A stretch of DNA of 32,513 nucleotides, taken from positions 1 to 32,513 of the forward strand of contig CAAGLY010000006.1 of assembly GCA_900770925.1 (NCBI GenBank), written 5' to 3'. The stretch comes from Bacilli bacterium (GTDB lineage: Bacteria; Bacillota_I; Bacilli_A; RFN20; CAG-288). Below are positions 16,621 through 24,838 of the stretch, piece by piece. Position 1 is the stretch's first letter. Every line of letters starts with the position of its first letter. Made by a program: the position numbers and the translations under genes. The notes under the pieces are model-generated. The model had not been told where the DNA came from. It ran no database searches and saw only the letters and a program-made list of their open reading frames with translations.

Positions 16621-19281
16621 ATGGCTGAAGAAAACAACAAAGAAAACCTTCCTGCCGAAGAAAAGAAAAAGGATGGGGGAATCCCCGGACTTCAGGAAGG
16701 CATTGTTCCCGGCATTACCGATGATGAATTCGGACCGGAAATCAAGAATTCCTTCCTTGACTATGCAGTCTCTACTCTGACAAGCCGTGCTATTCCGGAT
16801 GCAAGAGACGGAAGGAAGCCGGTTCAGCGTCGTATCATCTATGCTAGGTGGGAGATGGGCATCACACCGGATAAGCCGTTCAAGAAATCCGCACGTGTCG
16901 TCGGCGACGTCATGGGTAAATATCACCCGCATGGTGATTCCTCCATCTACTTAGCTAGGTGCCGCAGGGCACAGGACTTCGCTAGGCGTTACAGGCTTGT
17001 CCAAGGACACGGAAACTTCGGTTCCACCGATGGCGATGAACCAGCAGCAGCCCGTTACACCGAAGCCCGAAGGAGCAAAATCGCTCTGGAAAGGACACGG
17101 GATATCGAAAAGGACACCGTCGATTTCGTTGACACCTATGATGCCGACGGAAAAGAGCCGGTCGTTCTTCCTTCCCGCTTCCCGAACCTTCTCTGCAACG
17201 AATCCTCTGGTATTGCTGTTGGAAGGGCAACGAGTATTCCTCCGCACAATCTGACAGAGACCATCAACGGAATCGAAGCCGTTATCAAGAATCCGGATAT
17301 CACTGTCGATGAATTAAGGCAGGTCCTCAAAGGCCCGGATTTCCCGGAAGGCGGCGTCATTAGGGGACGAAACGGAATCAAGAACTACTTCCTGACCGGA
17401 AGAGGTTCTGTCAAAGTCCGTGCGAAATACCATACGGAAGAGAAAAACGGACGTACACAGATTATCTTCACGGAGTTCCCTTACAGGGTCAACAAACGTG
17501 AATTAGCAAAGACGATTGTCAACCTTGCGGATGACAAGAAAATCGAAGGCATTTCCTCCGTTGCCGACTATTCCTCCCAGAAGAGGGGTACTTATTTCGT
17601 CGTCGAATTAAAGAAGGATGCCATTGTCGATCTCGTTCTCAATCATCTGTTCCACTACACTCCGCTTCAGTCTTCCTTTGCTGTCAACAGGCTTGCCCTT
17701 GATCACGGAGTCCCCCGTGTCTTAAATAGGAGGCAGGCACTGAAGATTTACATCGATCATCAGGAAGAAATCATCACCCGCCGTACTCGCTTCGACTTAA
17801 AGAAAGCACAGGATCGTATCCACATCATTGATGCTATCCTCACGGTTGCCGATGCGATTGATGAAACCATCCATATCATCCGCTCCTCCCAGACCTATGA
17901 AGAAGCTTCTGCACGGTTAGTGGAACGCTTCCACTTCGATGAAGTCCAGACCAAGGCCATTTTAGACAGGCCTTTACGTCGTTTGACTGGACTTGATCAG
18001 CAGAAATATATCGATGAGAAGACCGGATTAGTGAAAGACAGCGAGCACTATAATGCCATCCTTTCGGATCATTCCATCTTGGAAGAGACCTTAATCGGAG
18101 AACTGGAAATCATCAAGAAGAACTATGGCGATGCCCGTAGAACAGAAATCAGCGATTATGATATCGATGACGATGATGAATCCCTGATTCCGAACAAGGA
18201 AATCCTGATCTTCTTAACCAGAGGCGGATACATCAAACGGGTCTCTCCGGATGAGTTCCGTACACAGAACCGTGGTGGAATCGGTGTTACCGGAAGGAAG
18301 ACAAAGGATAACGATGATATCGATATCCTGCGTCATTCCCGCACCAAGACCGATGTCCTGTTCTTCACGAATTTTGGAAAAGTCTATCGTTGCCGCGGAT
18401 ATGAAATCCAGGAAGGCAGCCGTACGAGCAAGGGCATTCCGATTGTCAATCTGCTCCGCTTAGCAAAGGACGAGAAGGTCAATGCCATCATCTCTAGGGA
18501 TACCTATGAAGACACCTATCTCTTCTTCGCTACCAAAGAAGGCGTTGTCAAACGCTGCAAGGCAAGTGACTTCGAGAACATCAATGTCAATGGTAAGATT
18601 GCCATCACTCTCCGGGAAGGAGATGAATTAAGGGATGTCCGTCAGACCAACGGACAGGCCATCATCTCGCTTGGTTCCAGTGAAGGAAAGGTCTGTTCCT
18701 TCCATGAAGACGATGTTCGTCCGATGGGACGTACTGCAACCGGTGTCAAAGGCATCGACTTAGCAGAAGGATGCAAAACAGTCGGACTTGTAACCTCTTT
18801 GGATGGAAACAAGATTTTCTCCTTATCCGAAAATGGATACGGAAAGATCACCGACGTCCATGAATACCGTGTCACTGCACGTGGTGGCAAAGGCGTTAAG
18901 ACCATCAAGGAAACAGAGAAGAACGGCGGTCTTTGCGTCATTAAGAACGTCAAAGGCGATGAGGATATCCTTATCATCACGGATCATGGCACGACAAGGC
19001 GTACTTCGTTAAGCCAGGTCAATGAGTCTTCCCGTAACACCATCGGTGTGAAGAGGATCACTCTCCGCAACAAGGAACATATCTCCTCCGTATCGGTTCT
19101 TCCGAGCGAGTCCGAATACGAGGAAACGGAAGAAGAGAAGAAGCAGGATGCTATCGAAGAAGCCAAAGCAACGGAAAATCAGGCTAAGGCCGATGAGAAA
19201 GCCAGGCAGAGGCTCTTAGACCGTGCTACCAAGGACGATAAGAGCGGAGAAGACGATTCTGGGTCGGAAGAAAATGATTAG
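16621..19281 (+). CDS. gyrA: DNA gyrase subunit A
   Basis: Breakage-reunion subunit of gyrase. N-terminal winged helix and tower contain DGxKPVQRRIIYA, KKSARVVGDVMGKYHPHGDSSIY and YTEAR; the C-terminal beta-pinwheel has the GyrA box QNRGGIGVTG and repeats such as ENGYGKITDVHEYRVTARGGKG. 886 residues including acidic N- and C-terminal tails. Only three internal ATG codons exist, while many AGG codons align with conserved Met (YA[AGG], CR[AGG]AQDF, RY[AGG]LVQGHGN, TEAR[AGG]SKI, AVG[AGG]ATS, VN[AGG]LAL). In the quinolone-resistance region the Ser is kept (GDSS) but the acidic residue four positions on is Leu. Shine-Dalgarno AAAGGAGG. Last gene of the yaaA-recF-gyrB operon. Confidence 0.97.
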   Translation: MAEENNKENLPAEEKKKDGGIPGLQEGIVPGITDDEFGPEIKNSFLDYAVSTLTSRAIPDARDGRKPVQRRIIYARWEMGITPDKPFKKSARVVGDVMGKYHPHGDSSIYLARCRRAQDFARRYRLVQGHGNFGSTDGDEPAAARYTEARRSKIALERTRDIEKDTVDFVDTYDADGKEPVVLPSRFPNLLCNESSGIAVGRATSIPPHNLTETINGIEAVIKNPDITVDELRQVLKGPDFPEGGVIRGRNGIKNYFLTGRGSVKVRAKYHTEEKNGRTQIIFTEFPYRVNKRELAKTIVNLADDKKIEGISSVADYSSQKRGTYFVVELKKDAIVDLVLNHLFHYTPLQSSFAVNRLALDHGVPRVLNRRQALKIYIDHQEEIITRRTRFDLKKAQDRIHIIDAILTVADAIDETIHIIRSSQTYEEASARLVERFHFDEVQTKAILDRPLRRLTGLDQQKYIDEKTGLVKDSEHYNAILSDHSILEETLIGELEIIKKNYGDARRTEISDYDIDDDDESLIPNKEILIFLTRGGYIKRVSPDEFRTQNRGGIGVTGRKTKDNDDIDILRHSRTKTDVLFFTNFGKVYRCRGYEIQEGSRTSKGIPIVNLLRLAKDEKVNAIISRDTYEDTYLFFATKEGVVKRCKASDFENINVNGKIAITLREGDELRDVRQTNGQAIISLGSSEGKVCSFHEDDVRPMGRTATGVKGIDLAEGCKTVGLVTSLDGNKIFSLSENGYGKITDVHEYRVTARGGKGVKTIKETEKNGGLCVIKNVKGDEDILIITDHGTTRRTSLSQVNESSRNTIGVKRITLRNKEHISSVSVLPSESEYEETEEEKKQDAIEEAKATENQAKADEKARQRLLDRATKDDKSGEDDSGSEEND

Positions 19282-19298
19282 CCATTCCTCTAAGAGTG

Positions 19299-19304
19299 TA
19301 TAAT
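19299..19304 (+). promoter_or_regulatory. -10 element upstream of serS
   Basis: A perfect TATAAT preceded by TG lies 35 nt upstream of serS and 18 nt after the gyrA stop. No clear -35 and no terminator after gyrA, so serS may also be reached by read-through. Confidence 0.4.
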
Positions 19305-19339
19305 TGATTGCGTAGAATATCAGAAAGGACAAAAATCCC

Positions 19340-20662
19340 ATGTTAGATGTCAAATATGTCATTGACCATTTGGAAGAGGTCATCACTAAGCTTAACCGCC
19401 GTAACGGAGACTATTCCTACCTCCGTGAACTTCCGGAATTAGACAAGAAACGCCGGGAATTCATCAGGCAGAGCGACAAGCTCAAAGCCGAGCGTAATGC
19501 CCAGAGTAAGGAAATTGGAAAGCTGAAAGCCCAACATAAAGACGAAGAAGCTAAGGCAGCCTTAGAGAAGGTTTCCTTCGACAAGGAAGAAATCGCCCGT
19601 TTGGATAAGGAAATCAGCAAAGTCGATGAAGACATCCATGAAAGGATGCTCAAGACTCCGAATATTCCGGATGATTCCCTCCCGATCGGTATCGATGATA
19701 CCTATAACCGTCCGGAGAAGTATGTCGGCAAGCCGACAACCTTCACCTTCAAACCGAAATCCCACTGGGAGCTCGGTTTAGAGCTGGGATGCTTCGACTT
19801 CGACCGTGCCGCTAAAGTCACCGGTTCCCGTTTCACCTTCTATCTTGGTGCCTTCGCCCATCTCGAACGTGCCGTTGCTTCCTTCAGGCTTGACACCCAT
19901 GTCAAAGCCGGATACACCGAGGTCCTTCCTCCGTATCTTGTCAACACCGATTCCTTAACCGGTTCCGGACAACTTCCGAAATTCGCGGATCAGGCCTATA
20001 GGACCAACAACACCGGCGAAGAGTTCTGGATGATTCCGACTGCTGAAGTCCCGGTCACGAACTATTATCGTGGAGAGATTCTCTCTGCCGATGATCTTCC
20101 GAAGTGGTTCTGCGCCTACTCTTCCTGCTTCCGTGCCGAAGCCGGCGCTGCCGGAAGAGATACCCGTGGTATCATCCGTCAGCATCAGTTCCAGAAAGTC
20201 GAACTGGTCAAACTCTGCCTCCCGGAGAAGTCCTGGGATGAGCTGGAATCCTTGACCGAAGAAGCCGAGAAGATTCTTGAGCTTCTCAAGCTTCCGTTCC
20301 GCCGTGTCTGCTTAAGCACCGGCGATGTCGGATTCTCTGCTGCAAAATGCTATGACCTGGAAGTCTTCAGGCCGTCTTATAACGACTATGAGGAAAAGGA
20401 TGGTATCTGGCAGAGTAAGTCTCCGGTCTACAAAGAGATTTCTTCCTGCTCCAACGATACCGATTACCAGGCACGCCGCAGGAACATCCGCTTCAAACGG
20501 GATAAGGATAGCAAGACCGAATATGTCCATAGGCTCAATGGCTCTGGCTTAGCCGTTGGACGTACCGTTGCCGCTATCATCGAGAACTACCAGAACGCAG
20601 ATGGTTCCATCACCGTTCCGGAAGTCTTACGTCCGTATAGGCAGAGGGACGTCATTAAGTAA
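19340..20662 (+). CDS. serS: Seryl-tRNA synthetase
   Basis: Class II synthetase that charges tRNA-Ser (and tRNA-Sec). The N-terminal long antiparallel coiled coil covers about residues 25-105. Class II motif 2 is FRAEAGAAGRDTRGIIRQHQF, and motif 3 is GSGLAVGRTVAAIIENYQ, followed by PEVLRPY. 440 residues, normal length. AGG codons match family Met in ASF[AGG]LDTH (19886-19888) and in RPY[AGG]Q near the C-terminus, while catalytic arginines are CGT/AGA/CGC. The gyrB-gyrA-serS order is seen in Bacilli and Mollicutes. A strong terminator follows. Confidence 0.97.
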   Translation: MLDVKYVIDHLEEVITKLNRRNGDYSYLRELPELDKKRREFIRQSDKLKAERNAQSKEIGKLKAQHKDEEAKAALEKVSFDKEEIARLDKEISKVDEDIHERMLKTPNIPDDSLPIGIDDTYNRPEKYVGKPTTFTFKPKSHWELGLELGCFDFDRAAKVTGSRFTFYLGAFAHLERAVASFRLDTHVKAGYTEVLPPYLVNTDSLTGSGQLPKFADQAYRTNNTGEEFWMIPTAEVPVTNYYRGEILSADDLPKWFCAYSSCFRAEAGAAGRDTRGIIRQHQFQKVELVKLCLPEKSWDELESLTEEAEKILELLKLPFRRVCLSTGDVGFSAAKCYDLEVFRPSYNDYEEKDGIWQSKSPVYKEISSCSNDTDYQARRRNIRFKRDKDSKTEYVHRLNGSGLAVGRTVAAIIENYQNADGSITVPEVLRPYRQRDVIK

Positions 20663-20666
20663 ATAC

Positions 20667-20695
20667 AAACCGGCGGGTCAACCCGCCGGTTTTTC
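20667..20695 (+). terminator. Intrinsic terminator of serS
   Basis: AACCGGCGGGT and ACCCGCCGGTT form a perfect GC-rich stem with a tiny loop, followed by TTTTT. Confidence 0.95.
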
Positions 20696-20734
20696 TTTTT
20701 CCATAGAGTAAGCGTATTCACAATAGAAAGTGGA

Positions 20735-20762
20735 TTGTTTTTATATATCTATTTTTTATAAT
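20735..20762 (+). promoter_or_regulatory. Promoter of the MATE transporter gene
   Basis: TTGTTT (20735-20740), 16-nt AT-rich spacer, TATAAT (20757-20762). Confidence 0.65.
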
Positions 20763-20795
20763 AGGTAGGTTTTTTAAAGGAGCACGTGTTTCCTT

Positions 20796-22334
20796 ATGAA
20801 TACAGAAAACATACAGAAAAAGAATCTTTGGCAGAAATTCGCCTCTCTGTTCGATCCGAGGGATTTGACCAAAGGAAAAATATTCCCTGTCTTAAGGCAG
20901 TTCAGGGTTCCGATTATCCTCTCGAGGATCTTTCAGCAGATTTATTCCTTGACGGATGCTGTCATTGTCGGCAAGTATCTCAATGCAAACCAGGTCGCAG
21001 CGGTCAATGATACCATTCCGGTTGTGGGAAGGATTACAAACTTCGCCATCGGATGTACCGCCGGATTCTCCGTTGTCATTTCGAAAGCAACCGGGGAAGG
21101 AGACGAAGAAAAGGCACGAAAAGCCTTTGTAGCCCAGCTCTTCCTCTCGATTGTCCTGACCATTGTTATTACGATCGCCTGCTACTTCCTGATCGATCCG
21201 GTCTTATCCTGGATTAAGATTGATAAGAATTCTACCGATCCTGCCAGGCAGGAAATCTACAAAGAAGGATTCAACTATATCTTCATCAACTTAGTCTTCG
21301 GCTTCTTCAGTCAGATGCTGTATAACCTGATTGTTTCCTCTCTGCGTGCTATTGGTGACTCTCTCTTCCCGTTTCTCTTCCTAGTCGGTGGAACAGCACT
21401 GAATATCCTTGGTGATTTCCTCTTGATTGTTGTCTTTCCTCTCGGTGTCTCCGGTTCTGCTATTGCAACCGTTGTCTGCCAATGTTTGACAGCTATAATT
21501 GCTACTATTTACTTTATCGTACGATACAAACATTTCCGTATGCAAAAAGAAGATTTGCACTTTAATTGGAAAGAAATCGGCTATAACCTGAAGAGGGGAC
21601 TCCCGCTTGGAAGGCAGGCCTCGATTCTCTCCATCGGTGTCATTATCAGGTCTTCTTCCGTGATTCCTTTTGATAGGATGATAAATGGCGGCACGATTAG
21701 TGGAAATCCAGCTCAGGTCGGATACGGAGTTGCCAATAAGCTCTCTGGTATCAGGAGGAGGTTCCAAGGCGCGATTGGAACTGGAAGGCTCTCCTTTATC
21801 AGTCAGAACAGGGGCGCCAAAAAGTACGATCGCATCAAGGAAGGCTTCAAAGTCGGAGGTCTAAGGATAGTCATCACGACTGTCTTATTGGTTCTTTTTG
21901 GTTATCTTGTCTCCATTAACGGAGGCTACTTGTTCCTCTTCCTTTCACAAGACAAAGTAACAGCCGATGTCATCAAGTTCGGAAACACTTATCTCTATAC
22001 GATTCTTCCTTTCTATCTCTTCCTAGGAGGTATCTTCTTCGGCCGGAACTGCATCCAGGCCTTAGAAAAGCCAAGGATCCCGCTGCTTGGCGGTATTGCA
22101 GAACTGATTACCCGTACGGTAGTCTGTTTGTTCCTGCCTCAGCTTGTCAATCATGGTCCAATCAATGCAAACGCTAGTCTTGCAAGCTATATCTCGGTCT
22201 GCTTAGCCGATTCCATAACCTGGATTGTCTCCTGTCTCATTGTCAGGATTCCGACTGTTGTCAGGATTTCTAAGCTATTAAAGAGCGTATCCAATCCTTC
22301 TAAGGCAAGGAAAAAAGAACCATCGAAGAACTAG
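20796..22334 (+). CDS. MATE-family efflux transporter
   Basis: About twelve transmembrane helices and the MATE N-terminal signature VPIILSxIFQQIYSLTDAVIVGKYL, where x is AGG (Met in the family), repeated in weaker form in the second half (GVANKLSGI...QN-x-GAKK). Such proteins export cationic drugs or metabolites using Na+ or H+ gradients; the substrate here is unknown. 512 residues. Three AGG codons in a row (21753-21761) fall where relatives have hydrophobic residues in a membrane helix; as Arg-Arg-Arg this would be impossible, as Met-Met-Met it is normal. GGAG lies 12 nt before the ATG. Single-gene unit with its own promoter and terminator. Confidence 0.9.
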   Translation: MNTENIQKKNLWQKFASLFDPRDLTKGKIFPVLRQFRVPIILSRIFQQIYSLTDAVIVGKYLNANQVAAVNDTIPVVGRITNFAIGCTAGFSVVISKATGEGDEEKARKAFVAQLFLSIVLTIVITIACYFLIDPVLSWIKIDKNSTDPARQEIYKEGFNYIFINLVFGFFSQMLYNLIVSSLRAIGDSLFPFLFLVGGTALNILGDFLLIVVFPLGVSGSAIATVVCQCLTAIIATIYFIVRYKHFRMQKEDLHFNWKEIGYNLKRGLPLGRQASILSIGVIIRSSSVIPFDRMINGGTISGNPAQVGYGVANKLSGIRRRFQGAIGTGRLSFISQNRGAKKYDRIKEGFKVGGLRIVITTVLLVLFGYLVSINGGYLFLFLSQDKVTADVIKFGNTYLYTILPFYLFLGGIFFGRNCIQALEKPRIPLLGGIAELITRTVVCLFLPQLVNHGPINANASLASYISVCLADSITWIVSCLIVRIPTVVRISKLLKSVSNPSKARKKEPSKN

Positions 22335-22366
22335 TTTCCGAAACTAGCCCTCGATGGCTTTTTTTC
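22318..22366 (+). terminator. Intrinsic terminator of the MATE gene
   Basis: CCATCGA and TCGATGG enclose a second stem, CTAGTTTCCGAAACTAG; a T7 run follows. The MATE stop codon lies inside the hairpin. Confidence 0.88.
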
Positions 22367-22397
22367 TTTCTTGCTTGTGGTCTAGTCTTATCTAGTT

Positions 22398-23378
22398 ATG
22401 GAAGGATGGAAACTTAAGTCCGGATTACTGGATGATTCTTATCTTGAGAAGGAAAAGATAGCCTGTCTGATCAATGGGTTCCTCTTTTCCGACCAGTATA
22501 AGACATCGACGTATAAGTATGGCCTGTTCAAGGTCATCCTAGACAATATCTTTACGTTGAACGGTTTTACTCTATCCCTGAAGATTGTTGAAAACGATTT
22601 TGCAAAGATCTATTGGAACCTTGTCAATGTCGATCATCTTCCTCAGAGGAAGGATGGGGTATCCTCCATGGAACGGATAGTCTCTTCCCTTGTTCAGAAA
22701 TATCCTAGGGTCGAAGGGATTCCCTTCGACTCCCTTTCTCCTAGGATACGGAAAGAATATCTTTCCAAAGCCGGAAAGATTCCTTCTAAGTATGTCTTAG
22801 GTGCCCTATATGGTGATTTTAATGGGAAACTTTACGGTTTTGATAAGAAGGAGGACAGTCTCATCTTCAATCCCTGTTTTGTCTCTTATCTGCAGGAGAA
22901 CAAGAGGGTGTACGATAAGCTCACCGTCTATCAATGGATGCTGTTCATTGAGAAGCAATTGAAAAAGACAAAAGCCGTCATGGGCATTGGAACTAGGCTT
23001 GATGAAGTGACAAAAAGGGATCGTTCCTCGCTTGAACGATTCAAGAAGGAAATTTACCAGACAGAAGGAGAGCATAGATGCTTCTATTGTGGAAAGAAGC
23101 TGGAGAACTCCTGTCATCTCGATCATTTTATTCCCTGGTCGTTCTATAAGCAGGATGTCTTATGGAACTTTGTCTGTGCCTGTCCCAAATGCAACGAATC
23201 GAAGAATAACCGCCTTGCTCCAGACCCTTACCTGCATAAGCTTGAGGAAAGAAACGAGATTACTTCTTTTAGTCCTCTGCTTCACGGCTATCAGAGAGAG
23301 AATCTGGATAACAGGTACCAGAAAGCACTCTTTAACGGAATATCCATCTGGATTCCGAAGATGATGCCCATGCACTGA
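22398..23378 (+). CDS. HNH endonuclease family protein
   Basis: 326 residues with a C-terminal HNH nuclease domain (about residues 215-275): HRCFYCGKKL, then HLDHFIPWS (the HNH histidine pair region), WNFVCACPKCNESKNNRL. The two CxxC pairs would bind a structural zinc. The first 200 residues are unlike any domain I can name. Stand-alone HNH proteins of this type occur in defence or mobile contexts, but no partner gene is adjacent. The ATG at 22398 lacks a good Shine-Dalgarno (only GTTATGG just before). Met is encoded by both ATG and AGG here. Target unknown. Confidence 0.75.
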   Translation: MEGWKLKSGLLDDSYLEKEKIACLINGFLFSDQYKTSTYKYGLFKVILDNIFTLNGFTLSLKIVENDFAKIYWNLVNVDHLPQRKDGVSSMERIVSSLVQKYPRVEGIPFDSLSPRIRKEYLSKAGKIPSKYVLGALYGDFNGKLYGFDKKEDSLIFNPCFVSYLQENKRVYDKLTVYQWMLFIEKQLKKTKAVMGIGTRLDEVTKRDRSSLERFKKEIYQTEGEHRCFYCGKKLENSCHLDHFIPWSFYKQDVLWNFVCACPKCNESKNNRLAPDPYLHKLEERNEITSFSPLLHGYQRENLDNRYQKALFNGISIWIPKMMPMH

Positions 23379-23598
23379 GAAACACCTGTCATTTAATACT
23401 TGCGGTATTTTTTATGGAAAGTTTGCCGTAGTGTAGTCCCGAATTATGAGCTAGTTCGATGATGGACTCCTGCATCCCGGCATTGGCAAGAAGTAGGAAA
23501 TCCCATGAGAATATGCATCGTTACTCGGCCAAGGATTTGGAATAAATATCAGGATTTTAAAATATTCACTGACTCTTTCCTTTTTCTTTTTCATCTAC
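23379..23598. other. Gene-free stretch before the rpmG operon
   Basis: A weak hairpin (AATAC...GTATT plus T-run) at about 23396-23414 may terminate the HNH gene. The middle part (23490-23530) includes GAAGTAGGAAATCCCATGAG, which recalls the right-end region of IS200/IS605-type elements, but no stem or tnpB is left. No coding frame is convincing. Confidence 0.35.
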
Positions 23599-23630
23599 TA
23601 TAATATTGGCAGCCCTACAAAGGGGCTTTT
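23599..23630 (+). promoter_or_regulatory. rpmG-secE-nusG promoter -10 and 5'-terminal hairpin
   Basis: TATAAT at 23599-23604 is followed, at the expected transcription start, by AGCCC-TACAAAG-GGGCT (23611-23627) and then TTTT. A hairpin plus T-run at the very 5' end of the mRNA may protect it or act as a short attenuator for this ribosome/secretion operon. The Shine-Dalgarno AAGGAGGG comes later, at 23641. Confidence 0.55.
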
Positions 23631-23656
23631 TATTTGGATTAAGGAGGGTAGAACCA

Positions 23657-23803
23657 ATGCGTGAACACATCGTGCTCGTCTGTTCGGAATGCCAGGCTAG
23701 AAACTACGAAACCACTAAGAAAAAAGGGGATTCTAAGCGCAGGGAAGCAAGAAAATACTGTCCGCGTTGTGGAAAGTATACCATCCACAAGGAAGGAAAA
23801 TAG
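23657..23803 (+). CDS. rpmG: 50S ribosomal protein L33
   Basis: 48 residues: MREHIVLVCSECQARNYETT with the zinc-type CxxC pairs (CSEC and CPRC) and the tail YCPRCGKYTIHKEGK. The codon before GluAlaArgLysTyr is AGG (23741-23743); L33 commonly has Met or Leu there. The ATG at 23657 has AAGGAGGG 8 nt upstream. First gene of rpmG-secE-nusG. Confidence 0.95.
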   Translation: MREHIVLVCSECQARNYETTKKKGDSKRREARKYCPRCGKYTIHKEGK

Positions 23804-23806
23804 GAA

Positions 23807-24070
23807 ATGAATAAGAGGAAACGTTATTTCCGGGGCGTGGGTGAAGAAGCCAAGCGTGTCCGCTGGCCAAGTCCGAAACAGCTCTGGAAATCTGTCGCTG
23901 TCGTTCTTGTCATCTCAATTGTCACTGCCAGCAGGATTGCCCTGTTCGACTGGGCTGCTAGGGAAATCAGGAAGTCATTCTCGGAAATCTATCCGAAATC
24001 GTCGACGAATTCAGCCACTTCTGGCGAAGTCGCTAGGTTAATCAGTGTAATCAAGGGAGGTTTATTCTAA
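23807..24070 (+). CDS. secE: Preprotein translocase subunit SecE
   Basis: Small membrane subunit of the SecYEG channel. 87 residues with the conserved cytoplasmic amphipathic motif YFRGVGEEAKRVRWPSPKQL and a single transmembrane helix (about residues 28-48). The C-terminal tail is longer than usual. Four AGG codons: one after the start (MNK[AGG]KRYF) and three around the helix end (AS[AGG]IALFDWAA[AGG]EI[AGG]K); as Met they keep the segment hydrophobic. The stop TAA shares its last A with the nusG ATG (TAATG). Confidence 0.92.
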   Translation: MNKRKRYFRGVGEEAKRVRWPSPKQLWKSVAVVLVISIVTASRIALFDWAAREIRKSFSEIYPKSSTNSATSGEVARLISVIKGGLF

Positions 24071-24813
24071 TGGAAGAGGAAGAAAAGAAGCTGACCGAGG
24101 AAGCCTTAAAGGCCGAACCGGTAATTCATCAGCACGTTTATAATCCGGATGACGACGATGATGACGAAGAAGAGCAGGAAGCTAATGAAGCTGCTTCTGC
24201 TGAGCTTCCTCAGAAAGCATGGTATGTCATCAACACCTTCTCCCAGCGTGAACACCAGGTCAAGGATTCCTTAGAGAAGCGTGCCAAATCCTTCAACAGG
24301 GAAGATAAGATTTTCCGTGTTATCTGCGCCGATTATCAAGAACCGGTCTTAGACGAGAATGGAAAACAGAAGAGGAGCAAGAACAAGGTTACCGGTAAGA
24401 GGGAGCCGAAGTTCAAGACCAAAAACTACTACCCTGGATACATCTTCGTTGAGAGGATCAGGACCGATGAGACCTGGTTCGTTGTCCGTAACACTCCCGG
24501 GGTCTCCGGTATCACCGGCTCTTCCGGTAAGGGTGCTAAACCATTCCCGATTCCGCGTGAAGAAATCGAGCCGGTCTTAAAGCGCAGGCATATTGAAGAT
24601 CCGGAAAGGTATTCCGAATACAAGCTCGGAGACTGGGTCAAGATTCTCAATGGTACGTTCCAGGATTCCGAAGGTGAGATTGTCGATATCGATACCACTA
24701 AGGGAGAGGTCCGCATTCAGATTACTCTCTTCGGACGTGCAACCTTCGTTCCGGCTTCCTTCTCCGATATTGAGAAGGCAGACGAAACAGATGAGAGGAA
24801 TCTCTCTTTCTAG
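24070..24813 (+). CDS. nusG: Transcription termination/antitermination protein NusG
   Basis: Binds RNA polymerase and links it to Rho or the ribosome. The NGN domain starts about residue 50 with KAWYVINTFSQREHQVKDSL and contains YYPGYIFVE, then the stretch WFVVRNTPGVSGI; the C-terminal KOW domain has GDWVKILNGTFQDSEGEI. 247 residues: about 70 longer than typical, due to an acidic N-terminal tail with a run of six Asp and an insertion near residues 95-115. VE[AGG]I[AGG]TDETW (24454-24456, 24460-24462) corresponds to the invariant VEM-x-MTDE-x-W, among the clearest proofs that AGG is Met. Overlaps secE by one base. Confidence 0.96.
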   Translation: MEEEEKKLTEEALKAEPVIHQHVYNPDDDDDDEEEQEANEAASAELPQKAWYVINTFSQREHQVKDSLEKRAKSFNREDKIFRVICADYQEPVLDENGKQKRSKNKVTGKREPKFKTKNYYPGYIFVERIRTDETWFVVRNTPGVSGITGSSGKGAKPFPIPREEIEPVLKRRHIEDPERYSEYKLGDWVKILNGTFQDSEGEIVDIDTTKGEVRIQITLFGRATFVPASFSDIEKADETDERNLSF

Positions 24814-24838
24814 TCTCTTTCTGAGATAGTATCAGACC

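Noticed and set aside
23490..23530. IS200/IS605 right end
   Set aside because: Only a loose resemblance to GAAGCAGGAA-type ends; no subterminal hairpin, left end or transposase.
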